Below are positions 1 through 10,065 of a stretch of DNA of 64,000 bases, one piece after another. The first letter of the stretch is position 1; every line of letters starts with the position of its first letter. This DNA comes from Sepioteuthis lessoniana (lineage: Eukaryota > Mollusca > Cephalopoda > Myopsida > Loliginidae). The stretch is taken from NCBI GenBank assembly GCA_963585895.1, contig OY757904.1, positions 383,571-447,570 on the forward strand, written 5' to 3'. The notes under the pieces were generated by a model, which worked only from the letters and a program-made list of their open reading frames with translations, was not told the DNA's origin and did not search any database. A program made the translations under genes and the position numbers.

Positions 1-162
1 TATACACAAGTGGTCGAGCTTGCTTGGAAAATCAGCATTTGAAACGTTGAGTTTTTACCCATTTTCGAATATTGACTTGGAGCATCGGGAATACACAACT
101 ATCGTAGCTATGATACAATTGAAAAATTTATGAATAGAAAGGTTCGATGTTTTTAAGTGCAT

Positions 163-163
<1 letters not shown>

Positions 164-220
<57 letters not shown>

Positions 221-230
221 CCCTTCTCTA

Positions 231-276
<46 letters not shown>
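164..276. repeat. CT/TA compound microsatellite
   Basis: A long CT dinucleotide run with a few interruptions passes into a TA run. Open frames through it only encode Leu-Ser and Tyr-Ile repeats and are not genes. Confidence 0.97.
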
Positions 277-973
277 CTCGTAAAGAAGAGAAATTCATCC
301 TTCTTTATAAAAGAGATATCTGTTAGGAAAATATTTTCACTTTTCAAAACAAAAGGTTTTTCTTTCCTTTATATTTGTACGCTGAAGATTTTAGAGTAGA
401 ATTTAGTACAAATCAAATAATTCCTGGAAGAGTGTTTAGCTCAAATATTAAAAATAGTTATTGTCTATCTATTTTGAAAATCAGGATTTGAAATCGTCGA
501 TTTATTTTCTGGGCTCGAACACCAATCTCTTGTACCGGTGGGGAAATTACTCAAAGATTTTGGCATCGTTCTGTGTTCACTCGAGGTGTCTAATGACCTT
601 ACATTGAATTGACTTTTCCTATTATAATACTGTGAAACTTGATTCAGGGTAATGGTCAGATGGATAAAAAAAAACAAACTTGCCTTCAAGAGATGAACGA
701 GATTAAAATGCTTTCTTTTATTATGTTCGTTTCTATAACGCAACACGCCCAAAGGCAATGTTGCTTTTCTTCAGTCCCTTCGGTGAAAAATCTGCAATGA
801 TATTTTAAGAACAAGGCCTGAGCAACTGAGGATGGTGGGGGGGCACAGGAGAGTGGATACAAATAGGCAATGACTGCGTTAAGTGTCTAATATCTGTCAG
901 AAGCGACCGACGCCCTTCCTGACCACGTGGGTAACTATGGCTGGATAACGGTTAACTAGAGGCATAGAGATAA
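277..973. other. noncoding stretch, nothing recognised
   Basis: AT-rich unique sequence between two microsatellites. Short open frames on both strands have no recognisable motif. Confidence 0.6.
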
Positions 974-985
974 ACACACACACAC

Positions 986-1054
<69 letters not shown>
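974..1054. repeat. CA/TA compound microsatellite
   Basis: A CA run with one CG interruption is followed by a TA run. The apparent minus-strand open frame over it consists of Cys-Val and Ile-Tyr repeats, which marks it as a microsatellite translation. Confidence 0.97.
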
Positions 1055-1055
<1 letters not shown>

Positions 1056-3130
1056 TGCAAGAGAGAAGGGGGAGATAGAGAGGAAGAAAAGGAAAGACAA
1101 AATGAAAATTAGTAGTAAGTAGAGAGTAAAAACTAAAGAAGAAAGAAAGTGAAAAGCATCTATTTTGTGTAAAAGAGAGAGGAGATAAAAATTTAAAGAG
1201 ATGGAAGAAAGAGAGAAACTTAAGAAAAAGAAAAGATTATTAAAATGCATCGAGAAACAAAGCATTTTTTGGTCGAAATTGTTCAATCAACCCCAATGAC
1301 TAATAGTTTTAAGCTGTCTGAATTCTTAGGCGAAGTATTTTCAATATTAATTTTTGACTAGTTTTTCATCATCTTATTTTTGTTACATTTTATTATAGCA
1401 CTACAGTTGTCCCACTGGGACCGTTAATGTAAGCAATGTGAATGGGAAATAAAACAGTAGGCTTCGTAATAATGTAGCATCCTCCTCCGAGACTTGAACT
1501 TGCATCCCTATGAGCATGTCTGACATTGACGTTGCCTTTATTGATTTCGTCACAGAGGCTTAACAGCCAAACAGAACCAAATCTATAGTCATGTGGCTAC
1601 TCCTTTTCGATTTGTTTAGCTGCTATCTTTCTATGGTTAAATCAGTAAAGAATGTCTCGTTGGTGACTGCTATTTTAATTCCGACTCCCTTCGCTTACAT
1701 TCACAAAGTGAAATGACATAAGCGTTGGGATAAGAAGTAACAAAAATACGACGAAAGAAAAACTAACTACACCCTATTATTAAAAAACAAAAGACGATAT
1801 AAATTCAAATGTCATCTTTCATTCCCATTTTTCAAATGTTATTATCAAATAGTAAATATTTCTTAAGGATATATTCATAGCACAAAATTTTTGAATACAT
1901 AGTAAATTGATCGTTTATTATACATTCCATACATTTTCAACAGCTTTTTTCTTGCTCGTATAATCACCCAACACTGCCCGTGACTGTAAGATCATGACTG
2001 TTGAAAATACTTCTGGAGATAGGAATCACGTCAGTATAAAGATGACGTTATTGTCGGGGTTGAAAATGTTGACCCCTAATAGTTAATAATATGGTGATGT
2101 ATGAAGTATTGCACGATGCCCAGGTAATGATAGAAATAACTGTGATGAAGTCAACAACACTGAGGATTGTCTAAAAAGAAATATTGTTTGAAATTATAAC
2201 CTAAACAGAGTGTGTCTTAGAATTCAATAAAACGATTAGGTTCTTCATCCGTATAATAAAATTGTAGTCAAATGTTGTTTGATAGCAAAGGAATAATGGA
2301 ATAACGGGAGACACACTTTGTGACGCTGAAATCGATTGCGGCGGAACTAATGACGATTATGACATTAATGTTTGAAATGATGACAGACATCTATCTATAG
2401 GATATATTTCGATAAAGAGTGAAGAACTAATGGTAGTATCCAGGACAAACATTATGGCGACTGTGGTGAAGGTTGTGTTTAATAGAGTTCCTTGTAATGA
2501 GGATGATGACAGTGAGTATGTTTTAAAGATATTTTAAAACAGAAACTGTGATTGTTATAAAGCAGAACATGTGACTAAGATGATGAAATTAGCAATCAGT
2601 AGTAGTGGAGATCTTAGATATGATCTTGTTATCTGAGTGAAAATAATGTAACTAGTAGTTAGAAAAAACAAATCACTTTAGACAAGTGATTCATTTAGGT
2701 ATTGGTTGGAGCATTTAAAATCAAGTATTGAGGTTTGGCTTAGTTAAGGAAACGTGACACTGATTTCCTGTTTTCTACGTTAAATCTCAGTAGACATTCA
2801 TTTGACTTTATGAATGTTTGCTGGAAAAGTAGTAGTAGCAGTAGTAGTAGTAATAGTTGTTGTAGTAAAGACACATCTACAGTGGTAAAGTTAGTGATAA
2901 ACTAGGAATTAAAAGCGAATGAAAACTTAATTGTTTTTTTTGTTTCTTTTCAATATTCTTATCTTAATCTTGTCATTTTTCTGAAACAAGTCGCACGAAT
3001 CTATTTAAAGCTTTACCCATGTGCTAATCCCGTTTTTTTCTTTTAGTTTAAACTAGAGGTAACACGCTTGAGTTCATATGATACAATGTAGGATAATAGA
3101 AACAATGTCAAGAAAATTTACTGAGTTTTG

Positions 3131-3164
<34 letters not shown>

Positions 3165-3300
3165 AAAAGTGAATATTTAGGTAGCAAGTTATTCAAGCAA
3201 GTTTTGTTGTAGATGATAGAACACTGTTTATTATTTTTAATTTTATTTTTTCAAGACTCCTTGTCATTTTTCTAGTGTCAGGATCTAGATGGTAAAGGAA
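1055..3300. other. noncoding stretch with TAG and TA microsatellites
   Basis: No coding sequence recognised. The stretch includes an imperfect TAG/TAA trinucleotide run near 2,829-2,860 and a pure TA run at 3,132-3,162. A short segment near 1,490-1,510 resembles a tRNA B box on the minus strand, but no A box or tail could be placed, so I do not call a SINE there. Confidence 0.55.
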
Positions 3301-3606
3301 TTGTCCCATATCTTCTGCTCAAGCGCTTTTGACCATCCTTTTGGTCGTCATCAAGGGTAGTGTAGTTTTCAGTTGACGGTTGAGTTTTTACTGTTTTAAT
3401 GATTTGTAGCGTTTTGTTTTGAAGTTGTCGATTGGAAAAAGTTTACTAATAGAATTAGTGATTTTTAGTTATTTAGAATATTTAATATGTCGGAGCCTGT
3501 GTTAAATGATTTTTTATTTATGTTTGCTTTTTTATTTTTTATGCGTATTGCTTTTAGGATTTGTAATTATTTTTTATTATTGTTTTTATTTATAATTATT
3601 GTATTA

Positions 3607-3978
3607 TTACATTTTCCTTACGTCGAAAGATGTAAGTTGGTTAGTGCTATTGCTGTGTTTTATATTTAAATGTTGTTTTTTGGCGCTATTTTCAGAAAGG
3701 TGACAAGTAAGACGTTGAGATAACATATAGCCAATATAAGAATTATTTTTGTTTTTCGGGAGGCACTTTTGAAATGGACATATAAATTCATAAATTACAT
3801 TGGTTTGGTTTAGGTGTATTTTTGCGGAATTGGTGTTATTCTTAACGATAAGGTTTGATGTTATAAATTTAGTGTAGTAGATGATAAGTTTTATTTGTTT
3901 TTGCTTTTCGATAGGTTTAATGGGACATTTTGTGATGTTGGTTATTGCTTGTTCGTCTAATTTGTAGTTATTGTGCAC
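3607..3978 (-). pseudogene. Penelope-like GIY-YIG endonuclease fragment
   Basis: A 123-codon open stretch encoding the C-terminal endonuclease of a Penelope-like protein. It contains VIYEFICPFQKCLPKNKN followed by SYIGYMLSQRLTCHLS, the GIY-YIG nuclease signature with its Cys-containing insertion, and ends near SFDVRKM. In related elements the nuclease nicks target DNA to prime reverse transcription. The methionine at the start is not the real protein start; the frame continues the upstream reverse transcriptase, interrupted by a frame change near 3,960. Confidence 0.75.
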
Positions 3979-4399
3979 TGATTTCTGTAATATAGATTGA
4001 TTCTGTTAATGTTGTTATTGTTGGTAGTGTTATTATTTTTGTGAATGTTTTGAAGATATAGTTTTATTTGTTGATCAACTAGCTTATTAGAAAAATTGTA
4101 ATTAACAAGGGTTTGTTTTATGTTGGTAAATTCTTTGTAAAACATTGTCTTAGATGAGGAGAAGTAAAATGCTCTATGAATTAGTTTTCTTTATAATTGC
4201 TCTTTCATATTTTTGTAGATATTCACTGTTAGTTAAGTAGGGTGGAATTGTCGTTGGTAGGCTTTTTATATGGAGATGTAGTGAATTTATTATTATTAGT
4301 TGAGTCTGTAAGTACATCAAGGAAAGGGAATTTTTTTTTTTATTAATGTTGAGTTCGGTGGTAAAGCTTAGTATGGAACTTTTTCTAGAGTTTTTTTAA

Positions 4400-4850
4400 G
4401 TTTGTTAATTTCGTCGTCGTCGTAGGAGTGTGTTGAGATGAAAATGTCGTTTACATAGCGGACGGATATCTTGGGTTTAGTTATTAATGTTTTAAATATT
4501 TTGATTTAGATGTGGGACATGTAGAATTCGGAGATGGTAGGACCAAGAGGCAACCCCATCGAAATACCGTCAATTTGTATATATATGTGATCGGAAGGGT
4601 CATAGAATGGGACTTTTGTGGTACATGTAAGGAGAAGTTTTTCGAGAATATTTGGTTGTATAGCAAGAGGAGGAATTGAGGGGTGATTATAGAAGTTTTC
4701 TATTATTCTTTTTATGGTTTCGGGAACTGGAACGTGAGTAAAAAGATTTTCGACATCGTGTGATGCCGTTATGCATTTGTTGGGGGATGGTTAGAGTTTA
4801 GAATTTGTATGAATTCATGTGTTGATTTGATACTGTATTATGTATAAATG
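4400..4850 (-). pseudogene. Penelope-like reverse transcriptase fragment
   Basis: Decayed catalytic core of the Penelope-like reverse transcriptase. The minus-strand translation in shifting frames shows a block with DVENLFTHVPVPETI near 4,750, then DGISMGLPLGPT near 4,570-4,540, then RYVNDIFISTHSYDDDEI near 4,470-4,410. The second of the two catalytic-type residues in the YxDD position is Asp, while the preceding one is Asn, which would probably abolish activity. Stops lie between the blocks. It is the upstream part of the same element as the GIY-YIG fragment at 3,607-3,978. The family call is firmer than any boundary. Confidence 0.7.
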
Positions 4851-5094
4851 ACACATTATATATATAATGTTAGGAACTTTAAGTTATGTACGTAACATAG
4901 CTTCCTGCTGATAATTGTTTATGGCTAGAGACTCCCTCTTGATAACGGTTCCTCCTTTTTTCCATGAACACAAACAATTATTACGTTAAAATCTAATGAC
5001 TCTTGCTCAGTAAGTATGCTTACCAAATTTGATAGCTCTACATCAGAACTGTATGAAAAGCAATTATTCTTCCCAGTTATTCATATCGATGTCA

Positions 5095-5175
5095 ATGAGA
5101 ATTGGGGCTGCTTGGTGGATTATGTACATATTAACAACCAATGCAAGAGATCTGAGTTCGAGTTCGAGAAAAACA
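5095..5175 (+). repeat. possible tRNA-derived SINE head
   Basis: A GGCTGCTTGGTGG segment near 5,104 resembles an RNA polymerase III A box, and GAGTTCGAGTTCGAG near 5,153-5,167 resembles a B box about 45 bases downstream. No tail or target duplication was identified, so this may be chance. Confidence 0.3.
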
Positions 5176-5179
5176 CCAA

Positions 5180-6270
5180 AACTAAATCTATATCAACTTG
5201 GACTTTTTGCATAAAACAAGACAAAAAACAAAACAACTTTTACCTTTTCGAAAAATCATACGAAATGCATATCACACTATAATAAAATATAAGTAGATTT
5301 CCATCATGAGAATGGCTTATTTTGGTGAAAGGAAGCAACAGAGTCAATAGATGGATTTTATGGAGATTAATGCAGAATTATTGGGTCACTAAACTAAAGC
5401 TTTGTCATCTAAATGAAAATCTCTGTCCCCACTAAGATCAAAAAAGGTTCACTTAGTTCGGAGTAAGAGCAAAGTGCAGCTCACAGTCTTTTTTAACGAA
5501 TAAAAGTGAATTTTCTTGAAAGTCAAATTCTCACCGTATAAACATTAGAAAGTCTTGCGCAGTTTCTGTGATGCGCTGCATCGTAAACTGCTGGAAAAAA
5601 AAGGATACTTGTTCTACCTTATAATTCTTTCTTATCGCAATGCAGATCCTTTCAGCGTGTTATGTCAGAACTTAGTTGGGGCGATATGTATTGCAAAAGC
5701 ATTTGATTACAGCTTGACAGCTATTGATCCAGGGTTCCTGTGGCTAATGTACGTTTACTTCAGTCATCACTTCCTGTTATTTGGTATTGACTGACGTAAG
5801 TACAACATCGTAACCTGTATGTTAGAGAGCAATGAATATTCCGACTCTTCCCAGATCTGCACCCACAATTAGGACCTTTAGCAAATGCCTTACCATATTC
5901 CTTGGACAGGTTGATGGACAACTCTGGTGCACCGTCGCAGTTCTATTCCCCTTCGTTCTTGGTCAACTGCAAATGTTGTATAGTCGAATGGCAATTCGCT
6001 GCAGTTTGATCAAAGAAGAAAACTCATTAAGAAAATAATATTTTTAGTTTTATTTTACACTGGTCATCTTCTGTAGAGCTTTGCGTGAAAACCACGAAAA
6101 CGAAGCCAACACGTTTTACTTCAACGGCGCTGGGAGCAAGAGAAAATGTGCTATTACGTCACCTCAAAGTAACTTAGGGTATCACACATGTATATGTCAT
6201 TGAGTACAACGGTTTTTTATCACATGATTCGAATTTGAATCCTTCGAATTTACACTCTTCTGTAAACATG
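5180..6270. other. noncoding stretch, nothing recognised
   Basis: Open frames of up to 88 codons occur on the plus strand but have no recognisable domain. The part after 5,550 could be the downstream end of the LINE remnant to its right, though no motif confirms it. Confidence 0.4.
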
Positions 6271-6279
6271 CATCGAATA

Positions 6280-7640
6280 TGACTTCATTTTACCTGTGTC
6301 TAAGGTCAGCCGGCTTCCAGGGACAATGTTGCGGGCGCTCTTCGTCCGATTTTGGTTCAAGGTCCTGCGCTTCGAGCCCCACTGCACCATGCTGCACTTG
6401 CCTTATTCCACCTCTAATACAACTTTCCATACTCGATGCCACCCTTGCTGGATGGTCGATCAATTCTCAGGTCGCTTGGAATCGGGTGCCCTCCATCGCC
6501 TCATCAGTCACCGCCTACCACTTCCTGTCTGATTGGCATCATCTGGATATTCCTGTTGCATCATTCACACACTTAAATTCCTCTCCAATGAATTTCAGCA
6601 TCGATGACTCCGCACGTAGGATAATGTTGGTGAGCATCCATGGAACTCCAAAACAACTTTCTTTGGGCAATATTGAATTTCCGGGCAATATTGAATTTCT
6701 GTGTGATAATTTTACTTGGGACATTACGCGGTGACATGAACTTGTCGATTGCTTTGGCCCGATTCTGTGATTGTTGATGGATCTCAACGCCCTGATGCCT
6801 ATCAGATAAACCAGATGCATAAAACCGGCTAAGACTTTTTATCGGTTGCTCGTGAATTGTTGGTATAGACCCACCTGCGACCTTGAACCCTATGCATTTG
6901 ATCTTCCTTCCATACTAGAACAAGCTCGTATTCTTTCTGAGCTTAAACTGGATTCTCTCTCTCTCTCTCTCTCTAAAAAAAAATCAGTTCATCCAGCTTT
7001 AGTGAACCACCGATGATTTCTTGCGTTGGGTATAGTATTGCTAGATCATTCATGGCATCTACTCCCGGCTTCTGTTACTACCCAACCCCCCCCAAAATGA
7101 GGCATCACAGACCTTGTTATCAACTCAAAGACAATCACAAACAGCAGTCATGAGATGGCACAGCCCATCTATATCCTTAAATCCAGCCTCTACTGGTCTG
7201 CTATGAACCGTTTTGTGGGGAACTTCATATGGAAGTCTATCAGGTATAACATCATATCGATGATCACTTCACGTGAACTAAAAGGTGCGGTACTGACCCA
7301 TAAGCATTTGCAAGGCCCAACCAGGTAACTTCCCGGTTGTCGTCATTCGACTTGAGCATATTTTTTGTCCCATATTGTCTGCATATGCTCACGGCATCTA
7401 GGACCCTCCCTCCAAATACCCGCTTGTTCTTAACGACATGCCTCAACTCCATCACTCCATAGAAGATTCATTTGTGTGATCAATTTGAACTGGTCCAACA
7501 TATTTGCGTCCTTCTTCGGTACACATACCTTTTTCCCGATACACCACTTTGGTAGAATGATATCCTTTCGCCATATCACCCAGAGTATACGCACAAACTT
7601 GCAAGGATTCTTTAAGAACGCTTTCTTAGCACTTTTTTTT
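6280..7640 (-). pseudogene. decayed LINE reverse-transcriptase remnant
   Basis: The minus strand from 7,640 encodes, in shifting frames, ILWVIWRKDIILPKWC, then VCVPKKDANMLDQFKLI and, at 7,455-7,264, a stretch with EVTWLGLANAYGSVPH. These match the order of the early reverse-transcriptase blocks of non-LTR retrotransposons (a W..G.IP..W block, an FRPISLLN-like block, and motif A). In motif A the expected Asp of WLDLANAYGSVPH is Gly, so the enzyme is dead. Further downstream (6,820-6,539) the frame is too decayed to define. A CT run interrupts it at 6,955-6,974. The clade cannot be fixed from what remains. Confidence 0.55.
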
Positions 7641-7737
7641 TATTTACCATTAAACAAATAAACCAAACCAAATCAAACCGTCTCATTCCTCTGCAGTTTC
7701 TGCTTTCTTTTATCTCTGCCATTTATTCTGTCGTATC

Positions 7738-7814
7738 CAATGGATTATTCTAAACCTCATAACGCAACAGGGATCCACTACCTTGGCCATACTAAAACTT
7801 TCAGTACACATCAC
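7738..7814. repeat. left part of a diverged tandem repeat
   Basis: Sequence beginning near AATGGATTATTCTAAACC and ending at the gypsy insertion site is resembled by 16,563-16,640 on the far side of the gypsy element. The target lay in the first of two roughly 130-base repeat units that the insertion split. Confidence 0.5.
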
Positions 7815-8026
7815 TGTTGTAGCCTTGAAGGGTCAGGAATGAATAACACAAAGAGGTGTAAGATTTACAATAGTATATATTTACGGAAATACAGTTTACG
7901 GAAATACAGACAGTAACGATTACCGGTAACTAACTTGACTCGCTTGCCACGTTTATCGAGTCAGCAACTATTTATTGTGTCAGGGAGGGTCCATGCAGTG
8001 AAATAATAGGGTATATCACCATAACA
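7815..8026 (-). repeat. 3' LTR of gypsy element 1
   Basis: A 212-bp repeat that pairs with 16,304-16,501. It carries a short duplicated TTTACGGAAATACAG segment absent from the other LTR, so it has changed since insertion. Since the element reads on the minus strand, this is the downstream LTR. Confidence 0.93.
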
Positions 8027-8285
8027 CTCTCCTTTTTAGCCTTGCTCCGTATGGAGTCACTATTTTTGGGAGGGGGTTTATATCAATTAAATCCGTTATT
8101 TCTCGTTTTCTTTTGGATCTTCTGTGTTCTGGAGTCGTTTGTGGGTATCGGAATCTCGAATGTGTTGGACACGACATCCATTGGGCCTTCCTCTCGAGGT
8201 TTGTTCTTGACAGAATTCGAATATCACTTCCTTATTTGGTTTAAGTGCCTTTTATGTGTCAAACAGGGCCCCCTGATTATGCATA

Positions 8286-8980
8286 TCAAGTTTCCAATCT
8301 CTTTGTCCTCTGTACTTGTCTCCCATTCGGACTTGCTGCTTTGAAACATGCGGTAGAAAACTTTTCGCCAATTTTGAATCGTTTTCTAGTCACTTTGTTT
8401 GTGTGTCCAGGTTTTGATTGGTTCGGTAAGAGTTTGCCAAACACTGACTTGATCTTCCTTACAAACATTACTTCTCCTGGCGTCATGGCAGATGGAGCAT
8501 TCTTATTAGGAGTCACTATAAACCTGCAAAAATTGCTGTATCTCTCGCTTTCCTCAGAGCTCTCTTAAAGGTATCGACGAAACGTTCCGCCGGACCATTA
8601 CTTCTTGGATGATACGGAGCGATCGTTATATGTTCCACAGAGAATGTTTGAAAGAATTCTTTGAATTCACTGGACTTCCATTATCTTAGACAATGCAGTC
8701 TACAACCCCCAAACCGGATGAATAACTTGTGTAAGAAGCTGGTTATTACCTCCGTCGTTGCCCTTTTGCATCTAAAAATTTCCGGCCATTTTGAAAAGCT
8801 GTCTTCTACAATCAGGTAGTAGAAACCATCCAGTGGACCAGCAGCATCGATGTGGATCCAAGACCAAGGTTGATCGGTTTTTGGCCAGAGGCTGAGTTTT
8901 ATGGAAGGTGCCTTTATCGCCAAGGCACAACCTTTGCAGGCTTTTACTGTATTCTCGATGTGCCCGTCCATATTTGTTTA
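8286..8980 (-). pseudogene. gypsy integrase remnant
   Basis: Two blocks of a retroelement integrase, the enzyme that inserts the cDNA into the genome. The first, at 8,971-8,681, has CKGCALAIKAPS (end of the zinc-binding part) and WSWIHIDAAGPLDGFYYLIV with the first catalytic Asp, then LHKLFIRFGGCRLHC, where the second catalytic region is disrupted. The second, at 8,516-8,286, has PGEVMFVRKIKSVFGKLLP, typical of the C-terminal part in K02A2.6-like elements. Frames change between them and there is no complete catalytic triad. Confidence 0.8.
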
Positions 8981-9428
8981 ATTGACATAGCTTTTCGTGA
9001 GGCTCTTCATCATCAACATTCCGGGATGGCCGACATGGAATTCTTTTATTATTCTTTTCTGCAATACTGCATGTATAACAACTCGATCACTGTACATAAC
9101 AACTTCATAACAGATTGAGTAAGCGTCCGAAATTTGTCGCTCTTTAAATTTTTTTATAAAGTCATCATCGAACGCCTTTTCTCACCAAGTCTTACAGGAA
9201 GTTCTCTGTGTTGCATAATGCATTTTTTACTTTTACTTCTGTTCGTAACGAGGCGATCACTGTGTCTTCAAGGGGTTCGGTATGTTTTGGGATAAGTCTC
9301 GACAATCCATCGGCACGACTGATTCTTGAAGATCGGAGAAACTCTATTTTGAAATTATAATCAAGGAGAATGGTCCCCCATTTTTGCAGCCTATTTGCAA
9401 TATGAGTTGGTAAGCCTTTTTTTGAACC

Positions 9429-9595
9429 CTAGATCGTAAGTAGTGGTTTATGGTCTGTCTGCAAAAGAAAATGTCTTCCATGGAAGAATCTATGGAATTT
9501 GGTAACTGCAAAAATAAATCTCAGTGCTTCCTTCTCGATCTGAGAGTAGTTTCTTTCTGCAGGTAACAGCGTCCTTGATGCGTGGGCGATTGGTT
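9429..9595 (-). pseudogene. gypsy RNase H, downstream half
   Basis: Encodes [20 protein letters not shown], then [20 protein letters not shown] and TDHKPLL, the second half of a gypsy RNase H. RNase H removes the RNA strand after reverse transcription. The open frame runs on past 9,595, but the residues beyond (up to 9,719) come from the inserted solo LTR. If the insertion and one copy of its GGTT duplication are removed, the frame joins the upstream half at 13,518 without a break. Confidence 0.85.
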
Positions 9596-10065
9596 TGTAG
9601 TGAGTGACAGTGTGAGTGAGTTCCCGTTCGTATTTTACGGGTATTGCTTTCAGGTTTAGTTCCACCACAAATACAACACAGATTTTACAAGCACGTAAAC
9701 AAATAGAATATGACAACAACGAACATTAAGAAACAAACAATTTAATAATCATAATAAACAAGATGAAAATAATTAGAAATACAATGTTCATGTTATGTGT
9801 GTATGTAGAAAATACAGCTATGGCCAGTTGAATGAAAATATGATTTGTTCGCCCGTGTGGCGTGTGTACATGTTAGGAAAGTCTGTTAAATCAATGTGTC
9901 CATAGTTGGCCGAAGTAAAGAAGATAAAAAGTTGACTTTACTTACATACATGGGTATCTATGTGTATATATAAGTTATGGACCGTAAGTATGGGTCTTTG
10001 TTTTCTTAAGTCCGTACGTGCGTTTTCTTATAATCTTTGGCGACAATGGGTCGCATCTGATAGAC

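Larger units (their letters stand above)
3300..4990 (-). mobile_element. Penelope-like element, decayed (copy 1)
   Basis: Penelope-like elements are retroelements whose single protein joins a telomerase-related reverse transcriptase to a GIY-YIG endonuclease. Reading the minus strand from about 4,950 downward, reverse-transcriptase motifs appear near 4,790-4,420, among them a GISMGLPLGPT-type block and RYVNDIF where the catalytic block normally has two Asp. A linker follows, then a GIY-YIG-type C-terminus at 3,978-3,607. Several stops and frame changes separate the parts, so the copy is dead. The assignment rests on the order RT then GIY-YIG and on the wording of the C-terminal motif. No terminal repeats were found. 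Confidence 0.75.

Noticed and set aside
897-1286. 129-codon open frame on the minus strand
   Set aside because: It is mostly translation of the CA/TA microsatellite (Cys-Val and Ile-Tyr repeats) and low-complexity flank.
1390-1640. Possible tRNA-derived SINE
   Set aside because: Only a B-box-like match on the minus strand was seen; no A box, tail or target duplication.
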